DNA of 64,000 bases. Source: RZYY01 sp036794825 (GTDB lineage Bacteria > Bacteroidota > Bacteroidia > Bacteroidales > 4484-276). The stretch spans positions 1 to 64,000 of the forward strand of contig DAIRGA010000024.1 of NCBI GenBank assembly GCA_036794825.1, given 5' to 3'. Positions 1 to 10,483 of the stretch are shown one piece after another; positions within the stretch are counted from its first letter, which is position 1, and the number at the start of each line of letters is the position of its first letter. Below the pieces are notes generated by a model that saw only the letters and a program-made list of their open reading frames with translations, did no database searches and was not told where the DNA came from. The position numbers and the translations under genes are program-made.

Positions 1-101
1 GAAATGAAAAGCAACAGATTTCAGGCTGAAACTTGCAGATCAGGGATGATAATTTTCAGAGAAAAACCAAAACTGATGAGCGTTACCAGTCATCAGTGTT
101 T

Positions 102-3100
102 TCATTTTAAGTGAGAATCCATGTATTTCTCATACTCTTTCAAATCCCATTGCAGATCCATTTCTTCAAACATACGCTTTGCCATGAGCAGGTATTCGCT
201 GCCATTTATTCCGAGCAGGCTGCTTTTAATACTGTTAGTCTCACGCAGGCATTTTCCTGTCTCAAAATAGGTGCGTGAAAGTTCGAGATGGCAGTTGTAT
301 TTTTGTCCGGACTTGATGGAAAGAGTGAAATTTTTATAAGCCTGTCTTTGTCTGCCGAGCATCCAGCAGGTAATGGCTTTTAAACGGTATGCTTCGGTTG
401 CAGCACTTCGCATCTTTTTCGACAAACTGATCATCAAATCAATGGTTTTCGACAAAGTTTTTGCATTCTTACCAGGTTTCTCCTTACGTTCAATGGCCAT
501 TTTCAACTCCTGAAACTCCACTTGCGCTTTAGCCTGTACATAGGGGATATGAAAAATGGTGATGATCTTCCGATCTTTAACCAACTTTGCTGCTTCTGCA
601 AGCGACTCTTTTGCAGCTTCCATCTCATTTTTTGTAGTATGTACAAGAGATTTTGCACACCAAATAACCAGCAACATAGCAAAATGGCCGGTTTTTTCAG
701 TATAAGTGATGCCGGTTTCAGCCATTTTTAGGGCAAAATCAATCTTTCTGAAGCGATAATGCGACATGACTGATAACCTGTAGAGTTGAGCCTGGGCGTG
801 GCTGTTGTCAAAAGATTCGGAAATTTCAGCCAGTTTTTGGACTAACTCTTCAAATCTGGCATATTTACCAAGTTCGGTAATTGAAAGCCCCGAATATAGC
901 GTATAAATAGCCATCGCAAAGAACTTACCTGACCTCATGCCTTGCTGGTAAACGTGCTCAAAATCATTTTCATCTTCAATATTACCAGTGAAATAATCAT
1001 GCATTTTCCTCGCATACTTGTAATCATTCAAGGAACCCGGATAATCTTCAACTTTTGCTCTTTGAGCATAATCCAGGATTTTTTTACTCATCGAAAAGGA
1101 CAACCCAGTCCACATGAATAAAGTTGAAGCTATAGAAAAAGCAGAAAGACCAGCTATTGATTTAGATATATCATATCCGATCAGTTTATTAAGAAAAAAT
1201 GTTGTATGGACGAACCAGCGGCTTGGATTAATTGTCGACAAGGCTTCTCCCAACTGTAAAACAACTTTCATATAAATATCAAAATCTTCATCCGGATGTT
1301 TCCTGAAATAGAATGTGTGAAGATTTATCTTGAACATAATCGACAACAATGAATATATTGCAAGGAATTTATTTGCTAAAACACTGGTTGGAAATTGGTG
1401 CCCATAGTATTTGTAAAAGACGCGTGAAAAGGTTTCAATGGCCACAATGTTATTCCCGGCTGCCTCCTGTGCAAAGCCAACTTTTATCTCCAATTCCTTT
1501 TGATTTTCTTTTTCAAGTTCATCCTGAGGTTCTTTGGGAAATAATTTCACAGCCTCCATATAAAAGTTCATCGCCTCATTCGATGCCCCGGAGCTAAAGG
1601 ACTCATCACCTGCTTTAATCAGGTATTCTTGTTTTTTATCAATCACCTCGGCCTTATCGTAGTGCATCGCCAGCACCCCGTAAAACTCCGGAAGCTTGTC
1701 GGCAAAGACTTTTTCGATGGATTTCGCGATTTTCAGGTGAAGCTCCTTTTTGGTTTTCTGCAGGATGGAATCGTAGGTGGCCTGCTGCGCCAGGGCGTGT
1801 TTGAACAGGAATTCAACCTCTTCTTTTTGCCTGTGCTCGCTCAGCAACTGGGTTTCCTTGAGGTATTGCAGCCGGGTGTCGAGTTCTTCGATGGTTTGTG
1901 CAGCTTCCTCCAGCACCTTGTAATAGAAATTTCGTCCGATCACCGAAGCCGTGCGGAGCAGTCCCTTGGTCTTTTCGTCCAGCCGGTCTATTCTTGAAAG
2001 GATTACCTTGTCGATGGTCTCGGGAATGTTGGCGTATTGTACGCGGTCGGTGATGATGAAAATTCCATCCTTGATCTCTATCAAACCTTCGTCAATAAAC
2101 GACCGCAGCACTTCCTCGATGAAAAACGGATTGCCTTCCGAACGTTTTACAATCAACTGCCTGATGTCGTCCGGCAGTTTGGTCTGGTTCAACAGGTTGC
2201 TAATCAGTTCCGATGATTCAGTTTCTGTTAGAGGGTTGATAATGATTTCGCGGAAATGATCGGGAAGATTTTCCTTTACAAACACCTTCAGCCGTTCCCC
2301 GGTTTCCTTGTATCCCGGACGGAACACATTGATGAACAAAATCCGGTGGATTTTTGAAAGCTTGAAAAATGATTCCATGAAAGAAATGGATGAAAGGTCG
2401 GCCCAGTGGGCATCTTCCACCAGTATTACGATCGGGCGGATACTGGCTGCCCGCGCTAATAAATCTCTTGTGTTTTTGAGAATCAGCCGCTCGAGGGCTT
2501 CGCCTTCGATCCCTTTGACCCGTTGCTTTGCTTCACCTTCCAGCGGGTAGCCCATCATGGTTGCCACAAATGGAATGATCTCGGAAGCCTGCCCGGAATA
2601 GATCCGGGTGATATTGGCCGACAGCTTTTGGTAAGATAATGCCGGGTTGTCGTCTTCTTTAATCCCCGACCACGATTTGATGATCTGGATGATGGGATGA
2701 AAGCTCAGGTTTTTGCCTTCCGACAGCGCACGCCCCTCGAAGAAGGCGACATTGTGCATGATCTCCTTTTCCCTGACCTCGGCCATCAGCCTCGATTTCC
2801 CGATGCCGGCAATCCCTTCGATGTTCACCACGCCGCCACGCCCGTTGAGCAGTTGCTTGACAGCATCTTCTATTATTTTGAGGTCTTTTTGCCTTCCAAC
2901 CATCTGCGAGGTGATGATGCGTCCGCTCTGAAGCGGTGGCGCTGTGGGCTCGCTTTTCTTTACCGTGACTTCGTAAATCGCCAGGGGTTTTTTGTAACCT
3001 TTTACAGGGACGGGCTCGAGGGCATGGTAGGCAAATATATCTTTGGTCTTTTCATAGGTTATTGAACCCACCAGCACCTGGTTTTTATCGGCAATATCCT

Positions 3101-3539
3101 GGATTCTTGCAGCAATGTCAACGGTTTCGCCGATCAACGACTCCTGTATGTTCGACCCTGCGCCCATCCGGGTTTTGATAACCGGGCCGGTGTGAATACC
3201 AACCCGGACAGAAAGTGGAAACGCAAGGTCATGATCGTTTGAAAAAGATTCCAACACCGCATGAAACCTCAGCGCCGCATTGACTGCATTCTTCTCATCG
3301 TTTTCAACCCTGTTTTCCAATCCGAATACGGCCATAATTCGCTCGCCCATCGAAGGATAGATCGTGCCATCATACAAACGGATTTCCTGGGTAATCCTAT
3401 CATACAAACCCCCGATCAGCGATTGCTCTCCTTTTGCATCTTTTACATCCGATAAATGAACCAACCCCCCGATCTCCGCAATTACAATGGTTGCAACCGG
3501 ATCGGTTTTCAATTCTGATGGTTCATTTTCACGGTTCAT
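102..3539 (-). CDS. Degenerate class III cyclase - AAA ATPase - TPR protein, paralogue 1
   Basis: This 1145-aa protein is probably a cytoplasmic signalling ATPase. Residues about 13-190 match a class III nucleotidyl cyclase fold, but both metal-binding Asp positions are Glu (E22 in VIAEIGG, E66 in MGERIMAVFG) and the usual Asn of the late motif is Asp (D141 in GETVDIAAR; R145 is kept). An AAA_16/STAND-like ATPase follows, with Walker A at 242-249 (GIAGIGKS) and Walker B at 370-376 (IVILVED) followed by AHWAD. Residues about 560-1145 are helical and TPR-like. No signal peptide is seen. It is the last gene of a three-paralogue minus-strand run and starts 10 nt after the stop of paralogue 2. The altered metal ligands make cyclase activity doubtful, so the domain may sense or regulate. 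Domain order is secure; the input signal is unknown. Confidence 0.85.
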   Translation of the reverse strand: MNRENEPSELKTDPVATIVIAEIGGLVHLSDVKDAKGEQSLIGGLYDRITQEIRLYDGTIYPSMGERIMAVFGLENRVENDEKNAVNAALRFHAVLESFSNDHDLAFPLSVRVGIHTGPVIKTRMGAGSNIQESLIGETVDIAARIQDIADKNQVLVGSITYEKTKDIFAYHALEPVPVKGYKKPLAIYEVTVKKSEPTAPPLQSGRIITSQMVGRQKDLKIIEDAVKQLLNGRGGVVNIEGIAGIGKSRLMAEVREKEIMHNVAFFEGRALSEGKNLSFHPIIQIIKSWSGIKEDDNPALSYQKLSANITRIYSGQASEIIPFVATMMGYPLEGEAKQRVKGIEGEALERLILKNTRDLLARAASIRPIVILVEDAHWADLSSISFMESFFKLSKIHRILFINVFRPGYKETGERLKVFVKENLPDHFREIIINPLTETESSELISNLLNQTKLPDDIRQLIVKRSEGNPFFIEEVLRSFIDEGLIEIKDGIFIITDRVQYANIPETIDKVILSRIDRLDEKTKGLLRTASVIGRNFYYKVLEEAAQTIEELDTRLQYLKETQLLSEHRQKEEVEFLFKHALAQQATYDSILQKTKKELHLKIAKSIEKVFADKLPEFYGVLAMHYDKAEVIDKKQEYLIKAGDESFSSGASNEAMNFYMEAVKLFPKEPQDELEKENQKELEIKVGFAQEAAGNNIVAIETFSRVFYKYYGHQFPTSVLANKFLAIYSLLSIMFKINLHTFYFRKHPDEDFDIYMKVVLQLGEALSTINPSRWFVHTTFFLNKLIGYDISKSIAGLSAFSIASTLFMWTGLSFSMSKKILDYAQRAKVEDYPGSLNDYKYARKMHDYFTGNIEDENDFEHVYQQGMRSGKFFAMAIYTLYSGLSITELGKYARFEELVQKLAEISESFDNSHAQAQLYRLSVMSHYRFRKIDFALKMAETGITYTEKTGHFAMLLVIWCAKSLVHTTKNEMEAAKESLAEAAKLVKDRKIITIFHIPYVQAKAQVEFQELKMAIERKEKPGKNAKTLSKTIDLMISLSKKMRSAATEAYRLKAITCWMLGRQRQAYKNFTLSIKSGQKYNCHLELSRTYFETGKCLRETNSIKSSLLGINGSEYLLMAKRMFEEMDLQWDLKEYEKYMDSHLK

Positions 3540-3549
3540 TGGGCTTGTT

Positions 3550-6500
3550 TTAGGTTTCCATATATCTTTCGTATTCCTTCAAATCCCATTGGAGATCCAT
3601 CTCTTCGAACAGGGATTTTGCTTTCAGTAAATATTCATTGGCACTAAAACCCAAAATTGTATTTCGCTTTGAATCTGAGTCTTGCAAAAACTTACCTGCT
3701 TCAAAATAAGTACGGGAAAGCTCAAGAGAGCAATTGTATTTTTGACCCAACTGGATGGATTTTGAGAAACATTTCAATGCGCTGTTCATTTTACCAAGCT
3801 GCCGGTAAACCATGGCTTTCAACCGCCAGGCCTCAACGGATTTACTGGGAACGGTCTTCGATAAACGAATGATTATATTGTTGGTTTTGAGAACTGAGGC
3901 AGCCTCTTTTTTTATCGGTTTGTGATGATCAATACAATATTTTAACGCTGACCATTCCATCCAGGCCCTGGCGAGTAAGTATTGCGAATAGTAAATCGGA
4001 AGAAATTGCTTATCGTGAATGTGTTTACCGGCTTCCTGAAAGGCTTTCACTGCCTCTTCCGTTTCACCTTTGAGGCTGTGCGACAATGATTTGATACACC
4101 AAAGGATGAGAAGAACAGTAAAGTGGCCGCTTTTGCCGGCATATACTATACCTTCAGAAATAAGATCCAAATCATCATCCATTTTACGAAACAGGAAATT
4201 CCCGATGGCGGACAACCGGTACCACTGAGCCCGTGCGTGACTATTATCAAATGAATCAGCGATTTCATTAAGTTTTTCTGTCATTTTTATAAAACCGTTG
4301 TGATCACCTCTATCAATAAACGCATAACCACAATACACTGCATACACGGTAGTGGTCCAGAAATCACCTATTTGCATACCAACTTTAAAGGTGTGTTCCA
4401 TTGTTTTGTCTTCTTCCAGTATTCCTGAATTGTAATCCAGCAATTTGTTCAGGAAACGATAGTATATCAGCGGTGTAGGATGATCTTCGGCTCCGGCTTT
4501 TTTTGCCAGGTCAAGCATCTTTCTGCCGGTTTTAAGCGACAGTCCGGTATGAATAAAAAAATTACTACCTCCGATAAAAAGTTTCAGACCGCTGGCAGAT
4601 CCAGTGAGGTCATAATTGGATAGTACTTTGAGAAAATAAAAGGATTGTAAGAAAGAACGTTTAGGGTTGAATGTGGTGGATGCCTCACCCCAATGAGTCA
4701 GCACCCGGGCATAAAGGTCGAATTGCTCATCTGTAGGTTTAGAAAAGTAAAATGAATTGAAATAAAGTTTGAACAATAAACCGAGCAGGTTATATATAAA
4801 TGACGAAAGGTTTCCAATACCAGTTACAGGAAAGGTACGCTTATAATTCCGTTGGAGGATCCGGTTGAAGGATTCGTAGGCTTCAAAGTTCCTTCCGGTG
4901 GCATGGTGTGCAAATGCGATCTTGATTTCCAGTTCTCTGTAAAGGGATGACAGTGCTCCGCTGTCATTGATGGAAGGTATTTTTTTTATGGCTTCAAGGT
5001 AATAATTCAGCGCTTCGTTTGAAGCTCCTGATCTGAAGGATTCATCACCTGCTTTTATCAGGTATTCCTCCGTTTTTTCATGCAACTCAGCTTTATCGTA
5101 GTGCATCGCCAGCACCCCGTAAAACTCCGGAAGCTTGTCGGCAAAGACTTTTTCGATGGATTTCGCGATTTTCAGGTGAAGCTCCTTTTTGGTTTTCTGC
5201 AGGATGGAATCGTAGGTGGCCTGCTGCGCCAGGGCGTGTTTGAACAGGAATTCAACCTCTTCTTTTTGCCTGTGCTCGCTCAGCAACTGGGTTTCCTTGA
5301 GGTATTGCAGCCGGGTGTCGAGTTCTTCGATGGTCTGTGCTGCTTCTTCCAGCACTTTATAATAAAAATTGCGACCAATGACCGATGCGGTTCGAAGCAA
5401 TCCTTTTGTCTTTTCATCCAGGCGATCAATCCTCGAAAGGATCACTTTATCAATGGTTTCAGGGATGTTGGCGTACTGGACACGATCGGTGATGATGAAT
5501 GCGTTGTCCTTCACCTCTATCAATCCTTCGTCAATAAACGACCGCAGCACTTCCTCGATGAAAAAAGGGTTGCCTTCCGAGCGCAGCAAAATCAACTGTT
5601 TGATATCGTCCGGTAGTTTGGTCTGGTTGAGCAGGTTGCCGATCAGTTCTGCAGATTCATTTTCCTTCAGAGGCTGAACCGTGATTTCCCTGTAATGCTC
5701 AGGAAGATTTTCCTTTAAAAATGACTTCAACCGTTCCCCGGTTTCCTTGTATTCCGGACGAAAAACACTGATGAACAGCAGCCGGTGGTTTTTCACCAGT
5801 TTGAACAACGACTCCATGAAGGAGATGGAGGAAAGGTCGGCCCAGTGGGCATCTTCCACCATTATCACGATAGGGCGGATGCTGGCGGCACGAGCCAGTA
5901 AATCTCTGATGTTTTTCAGGATCAGTCGTTCGAGGGCTTCGCCTTCAATCCCTTTTAACCGCAACTTTGCTTCACCTTCCAGCGGGTAGCCCATCATGGT
6001 AGCCACAAAGGGGATAATTTCGGAGGCCTGCTCGGGATAAATCCGGGTGATATTGGCTGATAGTTTTTGGTAAGCTGTTGCCGGGTTATCGTCTTCTTTG
6101 ATCCCAGCCCACACTTTGATGATCTGGATAATGGGGTGAAAACTCAGGTTCTTCCCTTCCGACAAAGCCCGCCCCTCAAAGAAAGCAACATTCCTGACGA
6201 TTTCCTTTTGCATGACCTCGGCCATCAGCCTCGATTTCCCGATGCCGGCCATCCCTTCGATGTTCACCACGCCGCCACGCCCGTTGAGCAGTTGCTTGAC
6301 AGCATCTTCTATTATTTTGAGGTCTTTTTGCCTTCCAACCATCTGCGAGGTGATGATGCGTCCGCTCTGAAGCGGTGGCGCTGTGGGCTCGCTTTTCTTT
6401 ACCGTGACTTCGTAAATCGCCAGGGGTTTTTTGTAACCTTTTACAGGGACGGGCTCGAGGGCATGGTAGGCAAATATATCTTTGGTCTTTTCATAGGTTA

Positions 6501-6978
6501 TTGAACCCACCAGCACCTGGTTTTTATCGGCAATATCCTGGATTCTTGCAGCAATGTCAACGGTTTCGCCGATCAACGACTCCTGTATGTTCGACCCTGC
6601 GCCCATCCGGGTTTTGATAACCGGGCCGGTGTGAATACCAACCCGGACAGAAAGTGGAAACGCAAGGTCATGATCGTTTGAAAAAGATTCCAACACCGCA
6701 TGAAACCTCAGCGCCGCATTGACTGCATTCTTCTCATCGCTTTCAACCCTGCTTTCCAATCCGAATGCGGCCATGATCCGCTCGCCCATCGAAGGATAAA
6801 TCGTACCGTTGTACAAGCGGATTTCCTGACTGATTTTCTCATACAAAGCATTGATCAGCGATTTTTCTCCACTGGCATCTTTTACATCCGATAAATGAAT
6901 CAACCCCCCGATCTCCGCGATCACGATGGTAGCAACCGGGTCGGGTCTCAATTCTGGAGTATGGTCTTTATCGCTCAT
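3550..6978 (-). CDS. Degenerate class III cyclase - AAA ATPase - TPR protein, paralogue 2
   Basis: This 1142-aa protein has the same architecture and residue numbering as the gene downstream of it. The cyclase-like domain again has Glu at both metal positions (E22, E66) and Asp for the late Asn. Walker A reads GMAGIGKS and Walker B is followed by AHWAD. The C-terminal TPR-like half diverges clearly from paralogue 1, while two internal DNA tracts are almost identical to it (5093-5334 and 6213-6739). It lies 10 nt downstream of paralogue 3, and both junctions in the run have the same spacing and similar sequence, so the unit probably arose by tandem duplication including the junction. Co-transcription is likely. 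Function is inferred only from the domains. Confidence 0.85.
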   Translation of the reverse strand: MSDKDHTPELRPDPVATIVIAEIGGLIHLSDVKDASGEKSLINALYEKISQEIRLYNGTIYPSMGERIMAAFGLESRVESDEKNAVNAALRFHAVLESFSNDHDLAFPLSVRVGIHTGPVIKTRMGAGSNIQESLIGETVDIAARIQDIADKNQVLVGSITYEKTKDIFAYHALEPVPVKGYKKPLAIYEVTVKKSEPTAPPLQSGRIITSQMVGRQKDLKIIEDAVKQLLNGRGGVVNIEGMAGIGKSRLMAEVMQKEIVRNVAFFEGRALSEGKNLSFHPIIQIIKVWAGIKEDDNPATAYQKLSANITRIYPEQASEIIPFVATMMGYPLEGEAKLRLKGIEGEALERLILKNIRDLLARAASIRPIVIMVEDAHWADLSSISFMESLFKLVKNHRLLFISVFRPEYKETGERLKSFLKENLPEHYREITVQPLKENESAELIGNLLNQTKLPDDIKQLILLRSEGNPFFIEEVLRSFIDEGLIEVKDNAFIITDRVQYANIPETIDKVILSRIDRLDEKTKGLLRTASVIGRNFYYKVLEEAAQTIEELDTRLQYLKETQLLSEHRQKEEVEFLFKHALAQQATYDSILQKTKKELHLKIAKSIEKVFADKLPEFYGVLAMHYDKAELHEKTEEYLIKAGDESFRSGASNEALNYYLEAIKKIPSINDSGALSSLYRELEIKIAFAHHATGRNFEAYESFNRILQRNYKRTFPVTGIGNLSSFIYNLLGLLFKLYFNSFYFSKPTDEQFDLYARVLTHWGEASTTFNPKRSFLQSFYFLKVLSNYDLTGSASGLKLFIGGSNFFIHTGLSLKTGRKMLDLAKKAGAEDHPTPLIYYRFLNKLLDYNSGILEEDKTMEHTFKVGMQIGDFWTTTVYAVYCGYAFIDRGDHNGFIKMTEKLNEIADSFDNSHARAQWYRLSAIGNFLFRKMDDDLDLISEGIVYAGKSGHFTVLLILWCIKSLSHSLKGETEEAVKAFQEAGKHIHDKQFLPIYYSQYLLARAWMEWSALKYCIDHHKPIKKEAASVLKTNNIIIRLSKTVPSKSVEAWRLKAMVYRQLGKMNSALKCFSKSIQLGQKYNCSLELSRTYFEAGKFLQDSDSKRNTILGFSANEYLLKAKSLFEEMDLQWDLKEYERYMET

Positions 6979-6988
6979 TGGGCTTGAT

Positions 6989-9900
6989 TTAGGTTTCCAT
7001 GTATTTTTCGTACTCCTTCAAATCCCATTGCAAATCCATTTCTTCGAACAGGGCTTTGGCTTTTTCCAGATAATAGCCGGCAGGATGGCCGTTTAATTCC
7101 TTGAATCTATTATTTGGATCGGAAAGGAATTTGCCTGTTTCGAAGCAGGCACGGGAGAGTTCGAGGCGGCTTTGGTATTTTTCGCCTGTCTGAATTGCCA
7201 ATTGAAGATTAATAAAAGCTTTTCTGGATTTCTGTTGAAACATGAAAATTCTCGATCGCAGCAGGTAGGCTTCGGTAAGGTTGCTGACAAATTTTTTTGA
7301 TTTAGTGATCAACTTGTTGGATGTTTTTAGCAACTCCCTGATCTCCTTATTATTTTGTATATTCTTGTTTCTCTTGTCGTTCATCAACGCAAGGCCCAGA
7401 TGAATTTTTGCTATCAGATAGGGTGTATAATAGCTCCCGACACTCTTGATTATTTCCAGATACCCGCTTGCTTCCGCAAAAGATTTTACTGCTGCATTAA
7501 GATCGTTATTATGAATATGGAGGTGGCTTTGCACCAAATCCACTAAAAATACATGTAACTTGTTATCTGTAGTATGCACGTAATTCCTGGCTTCGTCCAA
7601 TAATGCCTGCAGGTGTTCAAATTTTCTGAATTTCATCAGGCACACGAATCTCACTCTGTATCCTTGTGCTATGGCGAAACTGTTTTCAAAAGAATTTCCC
7701 AATTCTTTAAGTTTATCCGAAATCTCAATAGTACGGGCATAATCCCCCAGCTCGGTCTGCTGCATACCAAGATACAATGCGGTGACACTGGTCATCCATA
7801 GCTCACCCGTTTTGATCCCCGTGTTAAATACTTCATCAGCATCAATATTGTAATGCCATTTCCCGGTATTTAAGTCAAACATGCTTTTTGTTGTGAATAG
7901 TGCCAAAAGTGGCCTCGGGTTCAATTGAAAATCTGCCTGATCAACAAGGTCAATGATCCTCCTGACAGTTGGGTAAGAGAATGATGCCCAAACAAATATA
8001 GCGGCAATTTGGATATAGGGTTCCAGAACTGCCTGAGAACGCATGATGTCATACTTAATAAATCTCCTGACTGCATCACTTGGTTTTAAGACAAAATGTC
8101 GGGGATTTATAGTAGAAATAGGGGTACTCCACCCGAGAAAATGTGAGCAAATCGTTTCTTCCTCCTTTGTTATTGATTTTTTAAAAAACAGTTGGGGAAA
8201 TCTAAATGCAAAAGCGATTGTGATCATACCCCAAATACCACGCAGCATAATACCCTTTTCCGTTTTTGCTACCCTGTAATTAAAGTATTTCTCAAAAATA
8301 AATTCAAAGAGTTCAACCGATTCAAAATTTCGTCCCATTGCATGATACAAATTGGCAATATTGATTCTGAGATCCCTGATCTCATTGTCTTGAGGATCAT
8401 TTTTTCTCAATGGTGGTAAGGCATCCAATGCCCTTTCAAAGAACCGCAATGCTTCGGACGATGCGCCTGACCTCATGGCTTCCTCGCCGGCCAGCAACAT
8501 GAAATAAATGGCTTTTTCTTTGTCCTCTGCCAGTTCGTAGTGATAAACCAATGTGCTATAAAACTCATTGATGTTTGCCTTGAACACCTTCTCTATAGAT
8601 CGTGCTATCTTCAGGTGTATTTCCTTCCGCGATTGCTGCATCATGGCGTCGTAGGTCAACTGCTGGGCCAGGGCGTGTTTGAAGAGGTACTCGATTTCCT
8701 CCTTCTTTTTTGTCTCGGTGATCAACTGTACCTGGGTAAGGTAGGCGAGCCTTTCGTCAAGTTCTTCAATGGTATCTGTAGCCTCTTCCAATACTTTGTA
8801 ATAGAAATTACGTCCCATTACAGAGGCGGTATTCAATAGTTCCCTGGTTTTTTCATCCAGTTTATCCACCCTGGAAAGAATGGCCTCGTTGATGGTTTCA
8901 GGGATATTGACATCTTTGATTTTTTCGGTTACAATAAAACTACCCTCCTTAACTTCAATAATCCCTTCATCTATAAAACTACGGATGATCTCCTCAATAA
9001 AAAAGGGATTCCCGTCAGTTTTGCGGACAATCATCTTTTGAATTTCATCAGGAATTGGGGCTTCTCTCAGAAGATTTTTGATCAGATTCCCGGATTCCTT
9101 TTCCTCCAGAGGATTAACGCTGATGGTGTTATGATTGCCCGGAAAGTTATCCACAAGGTATTTTAAGATATAATCTCCCGTTTCCTTGTATCCGGGCCGC
9201 ATCACATTGATAAACATTACAGGGTATTTCTCTGAAAGCTTGTACAGTGATTCAAACAAGGTTATGGATGAGCTGTCGGCCCAGTGCATATCCTCGATCA
9301 TGTAGATGCGGGGTTTATCTTTTGTAGCTGCAATAATTAAGTCACGGAGATTTTTCAAAATGAGTTTTTCCAGCGCCTCCCCTTCTATTCCCTTTACCCG
9401 TTCCTTGTATTTTCCTTCAAGCGGTAATCCCATCATGGTAGCAATAAAAGAGTAGATTTCATCTGCTTGTTCAGGGGTGATTCTTTTAATCCCCTCATAG
9501 ATTTTTTTTGATGAAACCGATGGCAGGTCATCTTCAGTAATTCCAGCCCAGTTTTTAATCAAATTGGTAATGGGGTGGAAACTGAGATTTAGCCCTGTCG
9601 ATACTGCACGTCCTTCCAATAAGAGCACTTTTTCCATAATGGGCTGCACTTTTATTTCAGCTACCAGGCGGGATTTGCCGATGCCTGCCTTGCCTACAAT
9701 GCTCACGATGGAGCCTTTGCCTGCCGCCAGGTTTCTGATCAGCCTTTCGAGTTGTTCCATTTCGCTACTGCGCCCCACCATTTCCGAAACAATTTTGCGC
9801 TGCGGACTTATTTTCAGGTCGGGCTTTTTGTGCTTTTTAATCAGCGGTTCAAAAATGGGAAGTGGTTTTTTGTATCCTTTCACCGGGACGGGCTCGAGGG

Positions 9901-10408
9901 CATTAAAGGTAAAATCGGTGGTGGCGTGTTTCCGGGTCTCTTCGCCGACCAAAATCTGGCCGGGCATGGCCAGACTGCAAATGTGCGCAGCCAGTTGAAT
10001 GGCTTCACCGAAGTAATTTTCCTGCCGTTCGGCTCCGGTTCCGATGGTTGCCGAAAAAATTTCACCTGAATAGATACCTATTTTGAACCCGATGGTATCG
10101 GGGAACTCATTTTCCGAGATCAGCTCTGAGAACTTGTTTTGCAGTTCGATGGCTGATTTTACTGCATTCACCGACGGACGATTACCGTCTTCATTTAATC
10201 CGAAAAATGCCAGGGCACTCTCGCCCATGTATTTGTAAGGTTTGCCGCTGTAAATCCTTATGATGGGGTCGGTAAAGGAAAAGCACCGACCGAGCAAAGA
10301 TGCAATTTCGCCAAAGGAGGAGGTCGTCTCCATTTCGTGAAACCCGCTGAAGGTCAGGTATAAAACCGTGGCTTTCTGTGAAGCAGCATCTTGTTGGTGC
10401 GTTGTCAT
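6989..10408 (-). CDS. Pseudo-cyclase - AAA ATPase - TPR protein, paralogue 3
   Basis: This 1139-aa protein is the first gene of the run and the most divergent paralogue. Its cyclase-like domain has lost more key residues: Thr19 replaces the first metal Asp (YLTFSGF), Glu63 sits at the second site, and Asn/Arg of the transition-state motif are Gln138 and His142 (GEAIQLAAH). Cyclase catalysis is therefore very unlikely. The ATPase module is intact, with Walker A GKAGIGKS and a Walker B segment ending MIEDMHWAD, and the C-terminal half is TPR-like. The final residues (FEEMDLQWDLKEYEKYM) are shared by all three paralogues. The ATG at 10408 is the first in-frame start after the intergenic gap. It probably acts as a regulatory ATPase, partner unknown. 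Confidence 0.85.
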   Translation of the reverse strand: MTTHQQDAASQKATVLYLTFSGFHEMETTSSFGEIASLLGRCFSFTDPIIRIYSGKPYKYMGESALAFFGLNEDGNRPSVNAVKSAIELQNKFSELISENEFPDTIGFKIGIYSGEIFSATIGTGAERQENYFGEAIQLAAHICSLAMPGQILVGEETRKHATTDFTFNALEPVPVKGYKKPLPIFEPLIKKHKKPDLKISPQRKIVSEMVGRSSEMEQLERLIRNLAAGKGSIVSIVGKAGIGKSRLVAEIKVQPIMEKVLLLEGRAVSTGLNLSFHPITNLIKNWAGITEDDLPSVSSKKIYEGIKRITPEQADEIYSFIATMMGLPLEGKYKERVKGIEGEALEKLILKNLRDLIIAATKDKPRIYMIEDMHWADSSSITLFESLYKLSEKYPVMFINVMRPGYKETGDYILKYLVDNFPGNHNTISVNPLEEKESGNLIKNLLREAPIPDEIQKMIVRKTDGNPFFIEEIIRSFIDEGIIEVKEGSFIVTEKIKDVNIPETINEAILSRVDKLDEKTRELLNTASVMGRNFYYKVLEEATDTIEELDERLAYLTQVQLITETKKKEEIEYLFKHALAQQLTYDAMMQQSRKEIHLKIARSIEKVFKANINEFYSTLVYHYELAEDKEKAIYFMLLAGEEAMRSGASSEALRFFERALDALPPLRKNDPQDNEIRDLRINIANLYHAMGRNFESVELFEFIFEKYFNYRVAKTEKGIMLRGIWGMITIAFAFRFPQLFFKKSITKEEETICSHFLGWSTPISTINPRHFVLKPSDAVRRFIKYDIMRSQAVLEPYIQIAAIFVWASFSYPTVRRIIDLVDQADFQLNPRPLLALFTTKSMFDLNTGKWHYNIDADEVFNTGIKTGELWMTSVTALYLGMQQTELGDYARTIEISDKLKELGNSFENSFAIAQGYRVRFVCLMKFRKFEHLQALLDEARNYVHTTDNKLHVFLVDLVQSHLHIHNNDLNAAVKSFAEASGYLEIIKSVGSYYTPYLIAKIHLGLALMNDKRNKNIQNNKEIRELLKTSNKLITKSKKFVSNLTEAYLLRSRIFMFQQKSRKAFINLQLAIQTGEKYQSRLELSRACFETGKFLSDPNNRFKELNGHPAGYYLEKAKALFEEMDLQWDLKEYEKYMET

Positions 10409-10483
10409 ATTGCCGGTTTTTAAATGATTGAATATCTATCATGTAACTTTAGGTTCGTCACGATAATGAAAGATTAAAAGAAA

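Noticed and set aside
5080..5616. 178-codon plus-strand frame inside cyclase/ATPase paralogue 2
   Set aside because: It is antisense to a clearly conserved coding region and is repeated in the paralogue only because the sense strand is conserved.
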